Assembly (NCBI GenBank): GCA_036186865.1
Contig: AP025055.1
Span: 6,106,576-6,170,575 of the forward strand
Source of the DNA: Eustoma russellianum
Taxonomy: Eukaryota; Streptophyta; Magnoliopsida; Gentianales; Gentianaceae
Direction of reading: 5' to 3'
Length of the DNA stretch: 64,000 nt
Both the position numbers and the translations under genes were made by a program. Every line of letters begins with the position of its first letter. The stretch's first letter is position 1. A model generated the notes under the pieces. It saw only the letters and a program-made list of their open reading frames with translations. It made no database searches and was not told the DNA's origin. Shown here piece by piece: positions 46,972-57,439 of the stretch.

Positions 46972-46988
46972 CCTAGGCTCTGATACCA
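46972..46988 (-). promoter_or_regulatory. primer-binding site of left chromovirus unit
   Basis: On the minus strand TGGTATCAGAGCCTAGG, two bases from the LTR end, matches the 3' end of plant initiator methionine tRNA. The same site serves the right unit at 53,279-53,295. Confidence 0.92.
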
Positions 46989-46990
46989 CC

Positions 46991-49900
46991 TGTAGCGCCC
47001 CGACCCGATAATGAACATTGGTACCAGTGCACCCGCCGTAGACCACTACGAGAACTACGAAGCGTCAAAGCAGATCAAGCACACGTCATTTATGACGTAA
47101 GATGAATCAACAGAAACGTCGTAGAATTAAAAACTTCACTAACATCAATGTAACCAACAGAAACACAGCGGAAATAAAACGTGTCAAGGAGAGTGTCTAA
47201 AGTATCCTTCAACATAAAGTGTTAACAGTAACTCCCGCAACTAAAGGATAAGAACTGTAAGCCTGTCCATTTTAGTGACTATTGTCCCAATGAGCCCACT
47301 CGCCGATATCTTCTACGAAAATCATCTTGTACTTTGGCTAACCTGAAAAGTAGATAGAGTAATTGTTCTTAGCGAAAACATCGCCAGCAAGTAACCCGTC
47401 TATACACCTTACGGGATCACACACGACGAGTCACCAGTATATAAATCAATGCCCAAAATAAGGTGCTCGGGTTGGCAAATAACATCTTTATAACAAGTCA
47501 CCAAAACCAAATAAGCCCCATAATTAACACACAAAATGAAACCAACACATGTAGAGCCAAACATACTACATAAACAGAACATATGCTAGTAACATTTCTT
47601 GCATGTCAAATCTTATGCTTCGTGTAACATGATGCATGTACTTCTTCGAAACCACACACAACACCCATGCATATGTCTTCTTTCGTAAACATGTCATGCG
47701 TGTCATTTCACAAAACTTTTCATAATACTTCTTATCATATTCTTTGCGTAGCAGAACTTAGCAGAACTTTATACCCTGTGGGTGATCAGTCCACAGCAAA
47801 CAGAACTTTATACCCCGTGCTGAAAGGTCCATGGCCCCATAACATATAACTTTATACCCCGTGCTGAAATGTCCACGGCCCTATTACATATATCATATAT
47901 CCGTGCTGAAAGGTCCACGGCCCCATTAGATATATCATATATCCGTGCTGATAGGTATAAAATAACTTTATTTTCCGTGCTAATAGTTCCACAGCCCCAT
48001 AAAATAACTTTATTTTCCGTGCTGATAGGTCCACGGCCCCATAAAATACTTTATACCCTGCTGTTGATTCACAGATTGCGCTTTTATACCCTACTTCGCA
48101 GGCGTGACTTTTATACCCTGCGATCAACCAGCAGCCATAGTTGCTTTTCGAAAACTTTAATCTTCTTTTCAAACTCGTATTCTTTTCGCAAACCGAAACT
48201 CATGTCGAAATGCAAAGTGTTCATGTCATGATGCAGAATGCTCATGTAACTTCATATCAACCGTGTAAACATGCACACACACTTTACATATCAAGTATAA
48301 AGTCCTGAACCTCTATCACATCCTGCTCGTACCATTTCATGTCCTTTCGTATTACAAAATCATCTCGAGTTCACACTTAACCTTGCTCGTTCATACTTCC
48401 TCAAACACACCCCTTTTCGTACCATTTTGTGCCATTTCATATTTCTAACTCACTTTGGATTCATACCTAACTTTACTCATTCACGCTTAATGTTTACAAC
48501 TCGAATACACCTCATTCGTACCACTTCATGCCCTTTTGTATCGCGAATCCACTTCGAATTCATACTTAACCCTACTCATTCACACTTAATGTTTACAACT
48601 CTAGCACACTTTCAAAACACTTGTAATTTATGAGCAATAGAAGAGAATAAAGGTATCTCACACACATCTTACATATCAAGTATACGGTCTTGCACCTCAA
48701 CCACTCCCTGTTCGTATCTTTCCAAGTCCGTTCGTCTCACTAATTCACTTGGGATTCAATCTTATTCTTACTTAGTCAAACTTACCATCTATTCCTCAAT
48801 TACACCTCAAATACCCTTGCATTTTATGTTCAAAAGAAGTGTTTAGAGTTACTACCCATACATAGGGCGCCTAAAGGGTCAAAAAGACTTCCAGAGTACA
48901 CTTGGAACGCCACATAAGGCGCCTAAAGGGGACATGGGGCGCCTATTCTAGGCGTTCGAAGTATTCGGGGATGTGCCGTATACATCGAATGCCTACATGA
49001 AACGCCAAATGTGACATGAAGCGCCTAATGTAGGTGTTCGAAGTGTACGGGGATGCTCTGGGACACATTCAACGCCTACATTAGGCGCCTAATGTGACTT
49101 GAAGCGCCTAATGTAGGTGTTCGAAGTGTTCTGACCGTTCAGAACTGCAGTTTTTCTGCAATAACTTCCACCCAACACCTTTCTTCTTCACCTCTTCCAT
49201 GTTAAACACCTCAAGATCCATCTTACCATCTAAATTCATCATGCTTAACACACAACTAACATGAATTAATCCTTAGACATGTCTAATAGTATCACTCTTA
49301 ACCTTCTATCATTCACAACCTTCAACAGATATCCTCAACCTTCCCAACACAACAAGACTATAACAAGGCTATCATTCATCCTTCAATTCTCTGCAACTCC
49401 TCTCAAACATCTAAGGTGTAGACAACCAACACAAGAACATATCAAGGCAATAAACACATCAAGAATACACTTCCATGGGCATGCTTGACAAACAACAAGG
49501 CACCACATAGCTATTCTCAGAAATTTGGCCCAAAGAACATGACTTTACACAACTAACAACAACAATTACATATAGTAAAGCATTTAACATAGACAAGTCA
49601 AGATTACTAATGTGTGATCCGCATTTTCTCTTTATAAGAACATAGGGCCTATAGAATCAAAATTTGCGTAAAGCGTATAGAAAGATTACTTGCCTTGGAA
49701 TCTAGATACGCTTACGAATCTACTGCAGAATTTCGATAAGGATTGCACCTAGGTTGGTCGCTCTTTCTCCCTTTTCTTCTTCTTCTCTTCTTCTTCTCTC
49801 CTTTTCTTTTCTCTCTGGCGGTTTTCCTCCCCTTTTCCCTGTTTTAACCGACCCCTTAGGTTGATGGGGGAGTTATACTAAGTGTTGTGTAACTCCCCTA

Positions 49901-50082
49901 TCTCTTAGTAGGGACTATTTTAGTAATTTCCCTTATTTACCTTTAATCTACTTTTAACCCCTTTCTCTTGTTCTTCTATACTTTATGTAACTAAGTCTCA
50001 TAACCTACAAAATTAATTAAGTTGCTGTTAAGGTTGACTTTTAAGTATTGAAAGTCGCGCTTAAAAGTCACGGGGTATGACA
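46991..50082 (-). repeat. chromovirus LTR 2 (shared middle LTR)
   Basis: Ends TGTAGCGCCCCG and GGGGTATGACA on the plus strand. It serves as 5' LTR for the left internal region and 3' LTR for the right one. Internal repeats are as in LTR 1, with one minisatellite unit shortened near 47,955. Confidence 0.93.
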
Positions 50083-51554
50083 TTCCACCCCCTTACAAAA
50101 AGTTTCGTCCTCGAAACTTACGTACCTTAATCAAAGAGTTGAGGATACTTCTCCCGCATATGTCCTTCGAGTTCCCAAGTGGCCTCGCGTTTCATGTGTT
50201 GCTCCACTGAACTTTCACATAAGGGATCACTCGTTTCCTCAAAACTTGGTCCTTCCGGTCTATTATCTTCACCTGTATCTCTTCATAAGTAACATCATCT
50301 TTGAGTTCCAAGGGTTGTGCCTCAAGTACATGACTTGGATCCGTCACGTACTTCCTCAATTGTGAAACATGGAATACGTTGTGAACTTGCGCCAATATCG
50401 GAGGTAAAGCTAACCTATATGCCAAGGCTCCCACCTTCTTAAGTATTTCGTAAGGACCAATAAAACCAGGACTTAAATTGCCCTTCACTCCAATATCATA
50501 GTACCTTTTTTTAGGTGATATTCTCAAGTAAACCTTTCCACCTACATTAAACTCCAAAGATCGTCGTTTAGAATCCGTCTAACTTTTGTTGTGGTCCTGA
50601 GCCGACTTGAGTCTCTCTCGAGTGATTCTCGCACTTCCTAATGTCTTCTCGAGTCGTTCATGTTCGGTGATGGTCCTCCCACCGAATTCATCCCAATAAA
50701 CCGGGGAGCTACACTTCCTTCCATACAAAGCTTCAAAAGGAGCCATATCAATTGCACTGTGGTGACTGTTATTATGATAGAACTCCATTAACTTCACCAT
50801 TACATCCCCAACTCCTTTTGAAATCTAGGACACCAGCTTTTAACATGTCTTTTCGGGTATGCGTAGTCCGTTCAGACTGTCCATGTTTGAGGGTGATAGG
50901 ATGTACTCATCCTTAACTCCTTACCCAGGGCTCTCTAGAATACTATCCAGAGCTTGGAAGTGAACCGTTGGTCTCGGTCAGACACTATACTTATTGGAAC
51001 ACTGTGTAGGCTGACAATGCTGTCCATATCTAAATTTACCAACTTCCGAGAGATACTTCCCTCGAGACCGATAGAAAATGTGCAGATTGGTTGATCGATC
51101 CATAATCACCAAAATCATGTTATATCCACTTTTTGTTTTCGGTAATCAACCACAAAGTCTATAGTAATAAGTTCCTATCTCTACCTTGGAAGCTCCAACG
51201 GTATCATTAATCCACTAGGTTGTTGGTGTTCATTCTCAACTTACTGACACACCAGACATCTCCCAATGAACTCCGCAATATGTCTCTTCATCTTACACCA
51301 CCAATAATATTGTTAGCGATCCTTGTACATTCTGGTGCTACCATTGATAACCTTGAGCTGTAAGCCCCCTTGCAAAATTTCTTTTCTTAGCTCATCTAAA
51401 TCATGTACACACATTTTTCCTCTAACATTAGTTCCCGTCCACCTTGGTCTGAAATCCATCAATCTGACTATACCTCAGTTTCCCAGCAATATCACCCACA
51501 GTCTTGTTCTTCTTTTGAGCTTCTTTCAACCAATCCATCAAACTTGGGGTGATG
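50083..51554 (-). pseudogene. right chromovirus integrase and chromodomain-like region
   Basis: Near-identical to the left copy but less broken at the C-terminus. One 121-codon frame (50,192-50,557) covers the integrase C-terminal barrel from VGGKVYLRISPKKRYYD to VPYVKVQW-like residues. The terminal ATWELEGHMREKYPQLFD keeps its Trp codon (TGG) but is put out of frame by a one-base loss near 50,195. The integrase core piece with MAPFEALYGRKCSSPVYW is at 50,579-50,800. Upstream core sequence is decayed, as in the left copy. Confidence 0.82.
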
Positions 51555-52298
51555 GTCAATGATGCGAAAACATTACTATAGAGTCAACAGAAACCAAGTT
51601 AAATTCTTCTATTTCTCTCTCAAGTGGTGACTGTCGCGCATGGTTAGATTTTCCGTTTAATACATTGGCCACCTTATTAGCTTTTCCTGGATGGTAATTA
51701 ATGGTTAAGCCGTAGTCCTTTTGTAGTTCCAACCCCCTTAGCTGTCTCATGTTTAGCTGTCCTAAGGCATATGCGATAACTCGTTCGTATTGCATCAAAA
51801 CACAGTCTAAAAGTGAAGTATCAACTAAACTCAATTTGGATGGAAAGTCATAACTTACGCTACAGTTTACGTACCTAGACTGTTTTTCGACACATCACTA
51901 CATATCACAAACCCATCAGTACCAAAAGGTTGAGCCAATACTGGAGCTATGGTTAACCTCCTCTTAAGCTCCGTGAAGCTTTTCTCGCATTCTGCCGTTC
52001 ACTAAAATTTGGACTTCTTTTGAGTAAGGCAATTGAGGAACATCGCTATTGTCGAGAATCCCTCGACAAACTTCCTATAATAACTAGCTAGACCCAAGAA
52101 ACGCCGACTTCGGTGTCATTCGTAGATCTAGACCACTTGGTAATAAGTTCAACTTCCTTCAAATCAACAGAAATCCCCTTGGACAGTTATATCTTCCATC
52201 GCAGAATTCTTAACTGCCACTGGTTTTAATCGATAGTCAATGTTGGTGTGAAATCATAATTTGATCTTGGACGCTTGGACACAGTACGGAATCTCCAA
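51555..52298 (-). pseudogene. right chromovirus RT end and RNase H, same deletion as left copy
   Basis: RNase H frame 51,556-51,834 reads CVLMQYERVIAYALGQL joined to NMRQLRGLELQKDYGLTINY, the same in-frame gap as the left copy. The RT end (LGLASYYRKF) is near 52,040-52,110. The polymerase core is missing at the same position. Differences from the left copy are scattered single changes. Confidence 0.82.
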
Positions 52299-52440
52299 CT
52301 ATTCTGGTGAACCACAAAGGCGCTTAACAAATCCCTTTGCCACAAAAGAGGGGTTCACGCCGCTATTAAAAGAACATTGGTGAATATCTTGTTCACTAAA
52401 ATTGTACCTCACAACACATCGGCGACTTTCCAAATATCCA
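52299..52440 (-). pseudogene. right chromovirus protease remnant (Asn-Ser-Gly)
   Basis: Same SFNSGVNPSFVAKGF sequence as the left copy, including the Asp-to-Asn change, so the change predates the tandem arrangement. Confidence 0.72.
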
Positions 52441-52446
52441 TGGCAA

Positions 52447-53110
52447 TCATAACATTGATGCGGACATTCGTTTCGGCTGCTGAGCCGCTTCCCCCAGAGC
52501 ATTCTTTCTCATCTCTGGACAATCTCTAACGAGATGACCTACCTGTCCGTATCGATAACACACTCTTGCCAACTTCCCACATTCACCATCATGGCTCTTA
52601 TTGCAATGCGGAAAACTCCTACAGCCTGATTTACATCTGGGTTCTATGGTGGGGGTCTCTAAAATTTTCCCGACCGGACATCTCTTCTGAATCTTGATCC
52701 AAACGTCCTGGCCTGCCACCAACTCAAATCTCTTCTCTTAACCTCTTACCTTTGTCAGAATATCCTGCATCGGCCTCTCTTGCCACCATTCTACGGAAAT
52801 CACTCTCGACGCAGAAGCACGCATCCATCATGTCCTCGTTGGTTCTCATCCATGCGCTTACAATTGCTGACTGAATTCTTGAGTCCAAACCTCGCTCGAA
52901 CTTTGTCATCTTTAAGCGATTATCAGGCATAATCGCAGGAGCGAACTTACCTAAAGCATGGACATGGTCGGCATACTCCGACATTATCATCCGACTCTGT
53001 TTTAGCCCGTCGAACGCCCTTATCTTGTCTAAGATCGCTGTCTCGGACACGTAATACTTCAGAAAGGCATCACAAAGTTGTATCCAAGAGATCAGTGGGG
53101 TCCAAAATTA
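52447..53110 (-). pseudogene. right chromovirus gag, N-terminally deleted
   Basis: A 108-codon frame (52,724-53,050) is intact where the left copy has a stop: MSEYADHVHALGKFAPA, then FERGLDSRIQSAIVSAWM. The adjoining frame (52,447-52,722) holds the Cys clusters. The knuckle reads CYRYGQVGHLVRDC, so its second Cys is Tyr here while it is intact in the left copy. The 5' deletion is shared. Confidence 0.82.
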
Positions 53111-53278
53111 AAATTATTATAGAAAGTTAAATGATATACGCACTCGCACACACCCAACCCAGATCGTACCTAGGCTCTAGATAATCAGTACTTATACCTA
53201 AGGATCAAACTTAAGGAAAAATCATATCTTAAATTGCTAAAAAGATCATGAACCTAAGTTTCCGAGATAGATCTGAAG

Positions 53279-53295
53279 CCTAGGCTCTGATACCA
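53279..53295 (-). promoter_or_regulatory. primer-binding site of right chromovirus unit
   Basis: TGGTATCAGAGCCTAGG on the minus strand, two bases from LTR 3. Confidence 0.92.
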
Positions 53296-53297
53296 CC

Positions 53298-56200
53298 TAT
53301 AGCGTCCCGACCTGATACTAAACATCGGTACCAGTGCACCCGCCGTAGCCCACTACGAGAACTACGAAGCGTCAAAGAAGATCAAGCACACGTCATTTAT
53401 GACGTAAGATAAATCAGCAGAAACGTCGTAGAATTAAAAACTTCACTAACATCAATGTAACCAACAGAAACACAGCGGAAATAAAACGTGTCAGGGAGAG
53501 TGTCTAAAGTATCCTTCAACACAAAGTGTTAACAGTAACTCCCGCAACTAAAGGATAAGAACTGTAAGCCTGTCCATTTTAGTGACTATTGTCCCAATGA
53601 GCCCACTCGCCGATATCTTCTACGAAAATCATCTTGTACTTTGGCTAACCTGAAAAGCAGATAGAGTAATTGTTCTTAGCGAAAACATCGCCAGTAAGTA
53701 ACCCGTCTATACACCTTACGGGATCACACACGACGAGTCACCAGTATATAAATCAATGCCCAAAATAAGGTGCTCGGGTTGGCAAATAACATCTTTATAA
53801 CAAGTCATCAAAACCAAATAAGCCCCATAATTAACACACAAAATGAAACCAACACATGTAGAGCCAAACATACTACATAAACAGAACATATGCTAGTAAC
53901 ATTTCTTGCATGTCAAATCTTATGCTTCGTGTAACATGATGTATGTACTTCTTCGAAACCACACACAACACCCATGCATATGTCTTTTTTTGTAAACATG
54001 TCATGCATGTCATTTCACAAAACTTTTCATAATACTTCTTATCATATTCTTCGCGTAGCAGATCTTAGCAGAACTTTATACCCTGTGGGTGATCAGTCCA
54101 CAACAAACAGAACTTTATACCCCATGCTGAAAGGTCCACGGCCCCATTACATATATTATATATCCGTGCTGAAAGGTCCACGGCCCCATTACATATATCA
54201 TATATCCGTGCTGATAGGTCCACGGCCCCATAAAATAACTTTATTTTCCGTGCTGATAGGTCCACGGCCCCATAAAATAACTTTATTTTCCGTGCTGATA
54301 GGTCCACGGCCTCATAAAATACTTTATACCCTGCTGTTGATTCACAGATCACGCTTTTATACCCTGCTTTCGCAGGCGTGACTTTTATACCCTGCGATCA
54401 ACCAGCAGCCATAGTTGCTTTTCGAAAACTTTAATCTTCTTTTCAAACTCGTATTCTTTTCGCAAACCGAAACTCATGTCGAAATGCAAAGTGTTCATGT
54501 CATGATGCAGAATGCTCATGTAACTTCACATCAACCGTGTAAACATGCACACACACACTTTACATATCAAGTACAAAGTCATGAACCTCTATCACATCCT
54601 GCTCATACCATTTCATGTCCTTTCGTATTACAAAATCATCTCCAGTTCACACTTAACCTTGCTCGTTTATACTTCCTCAAACACACCCCTTTTCGTACCA
54701 TTTTGTGCCATTTCATATTGCTAACTCACTTTGGATTCATACCTAACTTTACTCATTCACACTTAATGTTTACAACTCGAATACACCTCATTCATACCAC
54801 TTCATGCCCTTTCGTATCGCGAATCCACTTCGAATTCATACTTAACCCTACTCATTCACACTTAATGTTTACAACTCTAGCACACTTTCAAAACACTTGT
54901 AATTTATGAGCAATAGAAGAGAATAAAGGTATCTCACACACATCTTACATATCAAGTATACGGTCTTGCACCTCAACCACTCCCTGTTCGTATCTTTCCA
55001 AGTCCGTTCGTCTCACTAATTCACTTGGGATTCAATCTTATTCTTACTTAGTCAAACCTACCATCTATTCCTCAATTACACCTCAAATACCCTTGCATTT
55101 TATGTTCAAAAGAAGTGTTTAGAGTTACTACCCATACATAGGGCGCCTAAAGGTCAAAAAGACTTCCAGTACACTTGGAACGCCACATAAGGCGCCTAAA
55201 GGGGACATGGGGCGCCTATTCTAGGCGTTCGAAGTATTCGGGGATGTGCCGTATACATCGAACGCCTACATGAAGCGCCTAATGTAGGTGTTCGAAGTGT
55301 ACGGGGATGCTCTGGGACACATTGAACGCCTACATTAGGCGCCTAATGTGACTTGAAGCGCCTAATGTAGGTGTTCGAAGTGTTCTGACGGTTCAGAACT
55401 GCAGTTTTTCTGCAGTAACTTCCACCCAACACCTTTCTTCTTCACCTCTTCCATGTTAAACACCTCAAGATCCATCTTACCATCTAAATTCATCATGCTT
55501 AACACACAACTAACATGAATTAATCCTTAGACATGTCTAATAGTATCACTCTTAACCTTCTATCATTCACAACCTTCAATAGATATCCTCAACCTTCCCA
55601 ACACAACAAGACTATAACAAGGCTATCATTCATCCTTCAATTCTCTGCAACTCCTCTCAAACATCTAAGGTGTAGACAACCAACACAAGAACATGACAAG
55701 GCAATAAACACATCAAGAATACACTTCCATGGGCATGCTTGACAAACAACAAGACACCACATAGCTATTCTCAGAAATGTGGCCCAAAGAACATGACTTT
55801 ACACAACTAACAACAACAATTACATATAGTAAAGCATTTAACATAGACAAGTCAAGATTACTAATGTGTGATCCGCATTTTCTCTTTATAAGAACATAGG
55901 GCCTATAGAATCAAAATTTGCGTAAAGCGTATAGAAAGATTACTTGCCTTGGAATCTAGATACGCTTACGAATCTACTGCAGAATTTCGATAAGGATTGC
56001 ACCTAGGTTGGTCGCTCTTTCTCCCTTTTCTTCATCTTCTCTTCTTCTTCTCTCCTTTTCTTTTCTCTCTGGCGGGTTTCCTCCCCTTTTCCCTGTTTTA
56101 ACCGACCCCTTAGGTTGATGGGGAGTTATACTAAGTGTTGTGTAACTCCCCTATCTCTTAGTAGGGTCTATTTTAGTAATTTCCCTTATTTACCTTTAAT

Positions 56201-56336
56201 TCTACTTTTAACCCCTTTCTCTTGTTCTTCTATACTTTATGTAACTAAGTCTCATAACCTACAAAATTAATTAAGTTGCATTTAAGGTTGACTTTTAAGT
56301 ATTGAAAGTCGCGCTTAAAAGTCACAGGGTATGACA
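53298..56336 (-). repeat. chromovirus LTR 3 (right, 5' LTR in element sense)
   Basis: Begins TATAGCGTCCCGACC on the plus strand (terminal TG mutated to TA) and ends GGGTATGACA. It is about 55 bp shorter than the other two, with five minisatellite units and a 20-bp loss in the GGCGCC array. Confidence 0.92.
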
Positions 56337-56341
56337 TGCAC
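56337..56341. repeat. right target-site duplication TGCAC
   Basis: TGCAC directly after the array terminus GGTATGACA. Joined conceptually to 40,675, the host LTR would read GGTGCAC then GATCCAACA. Confidence 0.9.
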
Positions 56342-56350
56342 GATCCAACA
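56342..56350 (+). mobile_element. last nine bases of the forward copia B LTR
   Basis: GATCCAACA completes the LTR end GGTGCAC-GATCCAACA (compare GGTGCACAGTCCAACA at 28,588-28,603). LINE sequence starts at 56,351. Confidence 0.8.
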
Positions 56351-56891
56351 CTTCACACCAGGTATATAACGACCCTTGAAATGATATCTCTTGCTATTGG
56401 CATGCATGGATACAGTCATTAAACTCTTGTAGAGAAAGAAGTGTGGGTACTGATCGACCCCGATGCTCCTCCAATGAACGAAATGTGTTGAAATCTCCAC
56501 CCATCAACCATGAAAGTGTTATTGAACTATGGAACGTCTGCAAATCCGCCCACAGAGGCCGCCTTGCGGAGACCGAATGGATACCGTAAACCACTGCAAA
56601 CCAAAATGTTTCAGTCGATGCAAGCCAAATAAACTTTATAGAGTGATTTTGTTGACCCACCCGTTCTTCCTCCAATGACAGTAAAGATTCCTTCCAAAAA
56701 AACCAAACATGATCATTACAAACGGACAAAGCGGTTGAAAAGCCGAATTGCAATCTATATGTTAGCAACGTCGAAGCCCTAGCTTTAGGCTCAATGACGA
56801 TTAATATATGAAAATCATGACGACGAATAAGCGAAAGCAAGCGATTCATCGAGGTTTGTATACCCCTAACATTCCACATCAGGATCTTCAT
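56351..56891 (-). pseudogene. LINE ORF2 endonuclease domain, cut by copia insertion
   Basis: This is the apurinic-like endonuclease (exonuclease-endonuclease-phosphatase fold) that opens plant L1 ORF2 and nicks target DNA. The start MKILMWNVRGIQ carries the Asn-rich first motif. VIEPKA is the Glu region, and MGGDFNTFRSLEEHRG contains the GDFN motif. A stop follows HACQ at 56,394, but LINE sense continues (EISFQGSLYTWCEV) to 56,351, where the copia LTR end lies. The catalytic His end of the domain and the reverse transcriptase are not found in the window. The copia element therefore inserted into this LINE, or a rearrangement joined them here. Confidence 0.85.
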
Positions 56892-57430
56892 GAGGATAAT
56901 GCATCAAATGAGTTAGAGATGTGAGCAGCACGTAACCTGGTTATTCTCGGCGATGTAGGAATTTGATCTCGCCGCAGCATCCTCGATGCAACAGAAGGTT
57001 GCGGCTCACCAGGCTGATCTTGCGGTATTATAATGCGACTTGTCTCTAAATAGGTGGATTCAAACATATTTGACATGTTATCATAAATATTATGGTCATG
57101 CTCATCCAGTTGATCCACATTCAACGGGATAATTAATTCGCTGTCCGAGAGGGTAGAACCTGCTACAGTTACTAGGGGTGACCCAAAACACAATCATCGA
57201 TTCCCCGTAAACGAGTGAAATCTTGGACATTCGATATCCCCGAGAATACTGCCATATCCAGCGATGGTGGTAGCACCTCTGCTGCAAGAGTCGACCTATC
57301 TGCCGAGGTGCTAGGGTTGAGTACAACGAATGCCTCATCAACTTGAACGATTGGATCATGCACATGTTTCTCTAAATCCATGTTGTGGCATGCAAGGCTA
57401 GTCCATATGTCAGCATCAAGAGTCAAAGAA
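56888..57430 (-). pseudogene. LINE ORF1-like C-terminal region, frameshifted
   Basis: Two or three overlapping minus-strand frames (57,172-57,426; 57,102-57,365; 56,888-57,193) form one decayed reading sense leading into the endonuclease ORF. The last frame is rich in Ser, Pro and Arg (SRMLRRDQIPTSPRITRLRA) and ends FDALSS at a TGA that overlaps the endonuclease ATG (ATGA). This is the usual place of an ORF1 C-terminus. No RNA-binding motif can be named. Confidence 0.55.
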
Positions 57431-57439
57431 ATATAAGAA

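Larger units (their letters stand above)
40676..56336 (-). mobile_element. Tekay/Del-like Ty3-gypsy tandem array: LTR-internal-LTR-internal-LTR
   Basis: Three LTRs of about 3.0-3.1 kb (40,676-43,772; 46,991-50,082; 53,298-56,336) alternate with two 3.2-kb internal regions, all on the minus strand. Each internal region has an initiator-Met-type primer-binding site at its right end and a polypurine tract at its left end, so each looks like a proper element sharing the middle LTR. One TGCAC duplication flanks the whole. Both internal regions lack 5' gag, nearly all of reverse transcriptase and the centre of RNase H, so neither encodes a working polyprotein. A chromodomain-like C-terminus and the termini support the chromovirus assignment; the lineage name is inferred. 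Confidence 0.92.
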
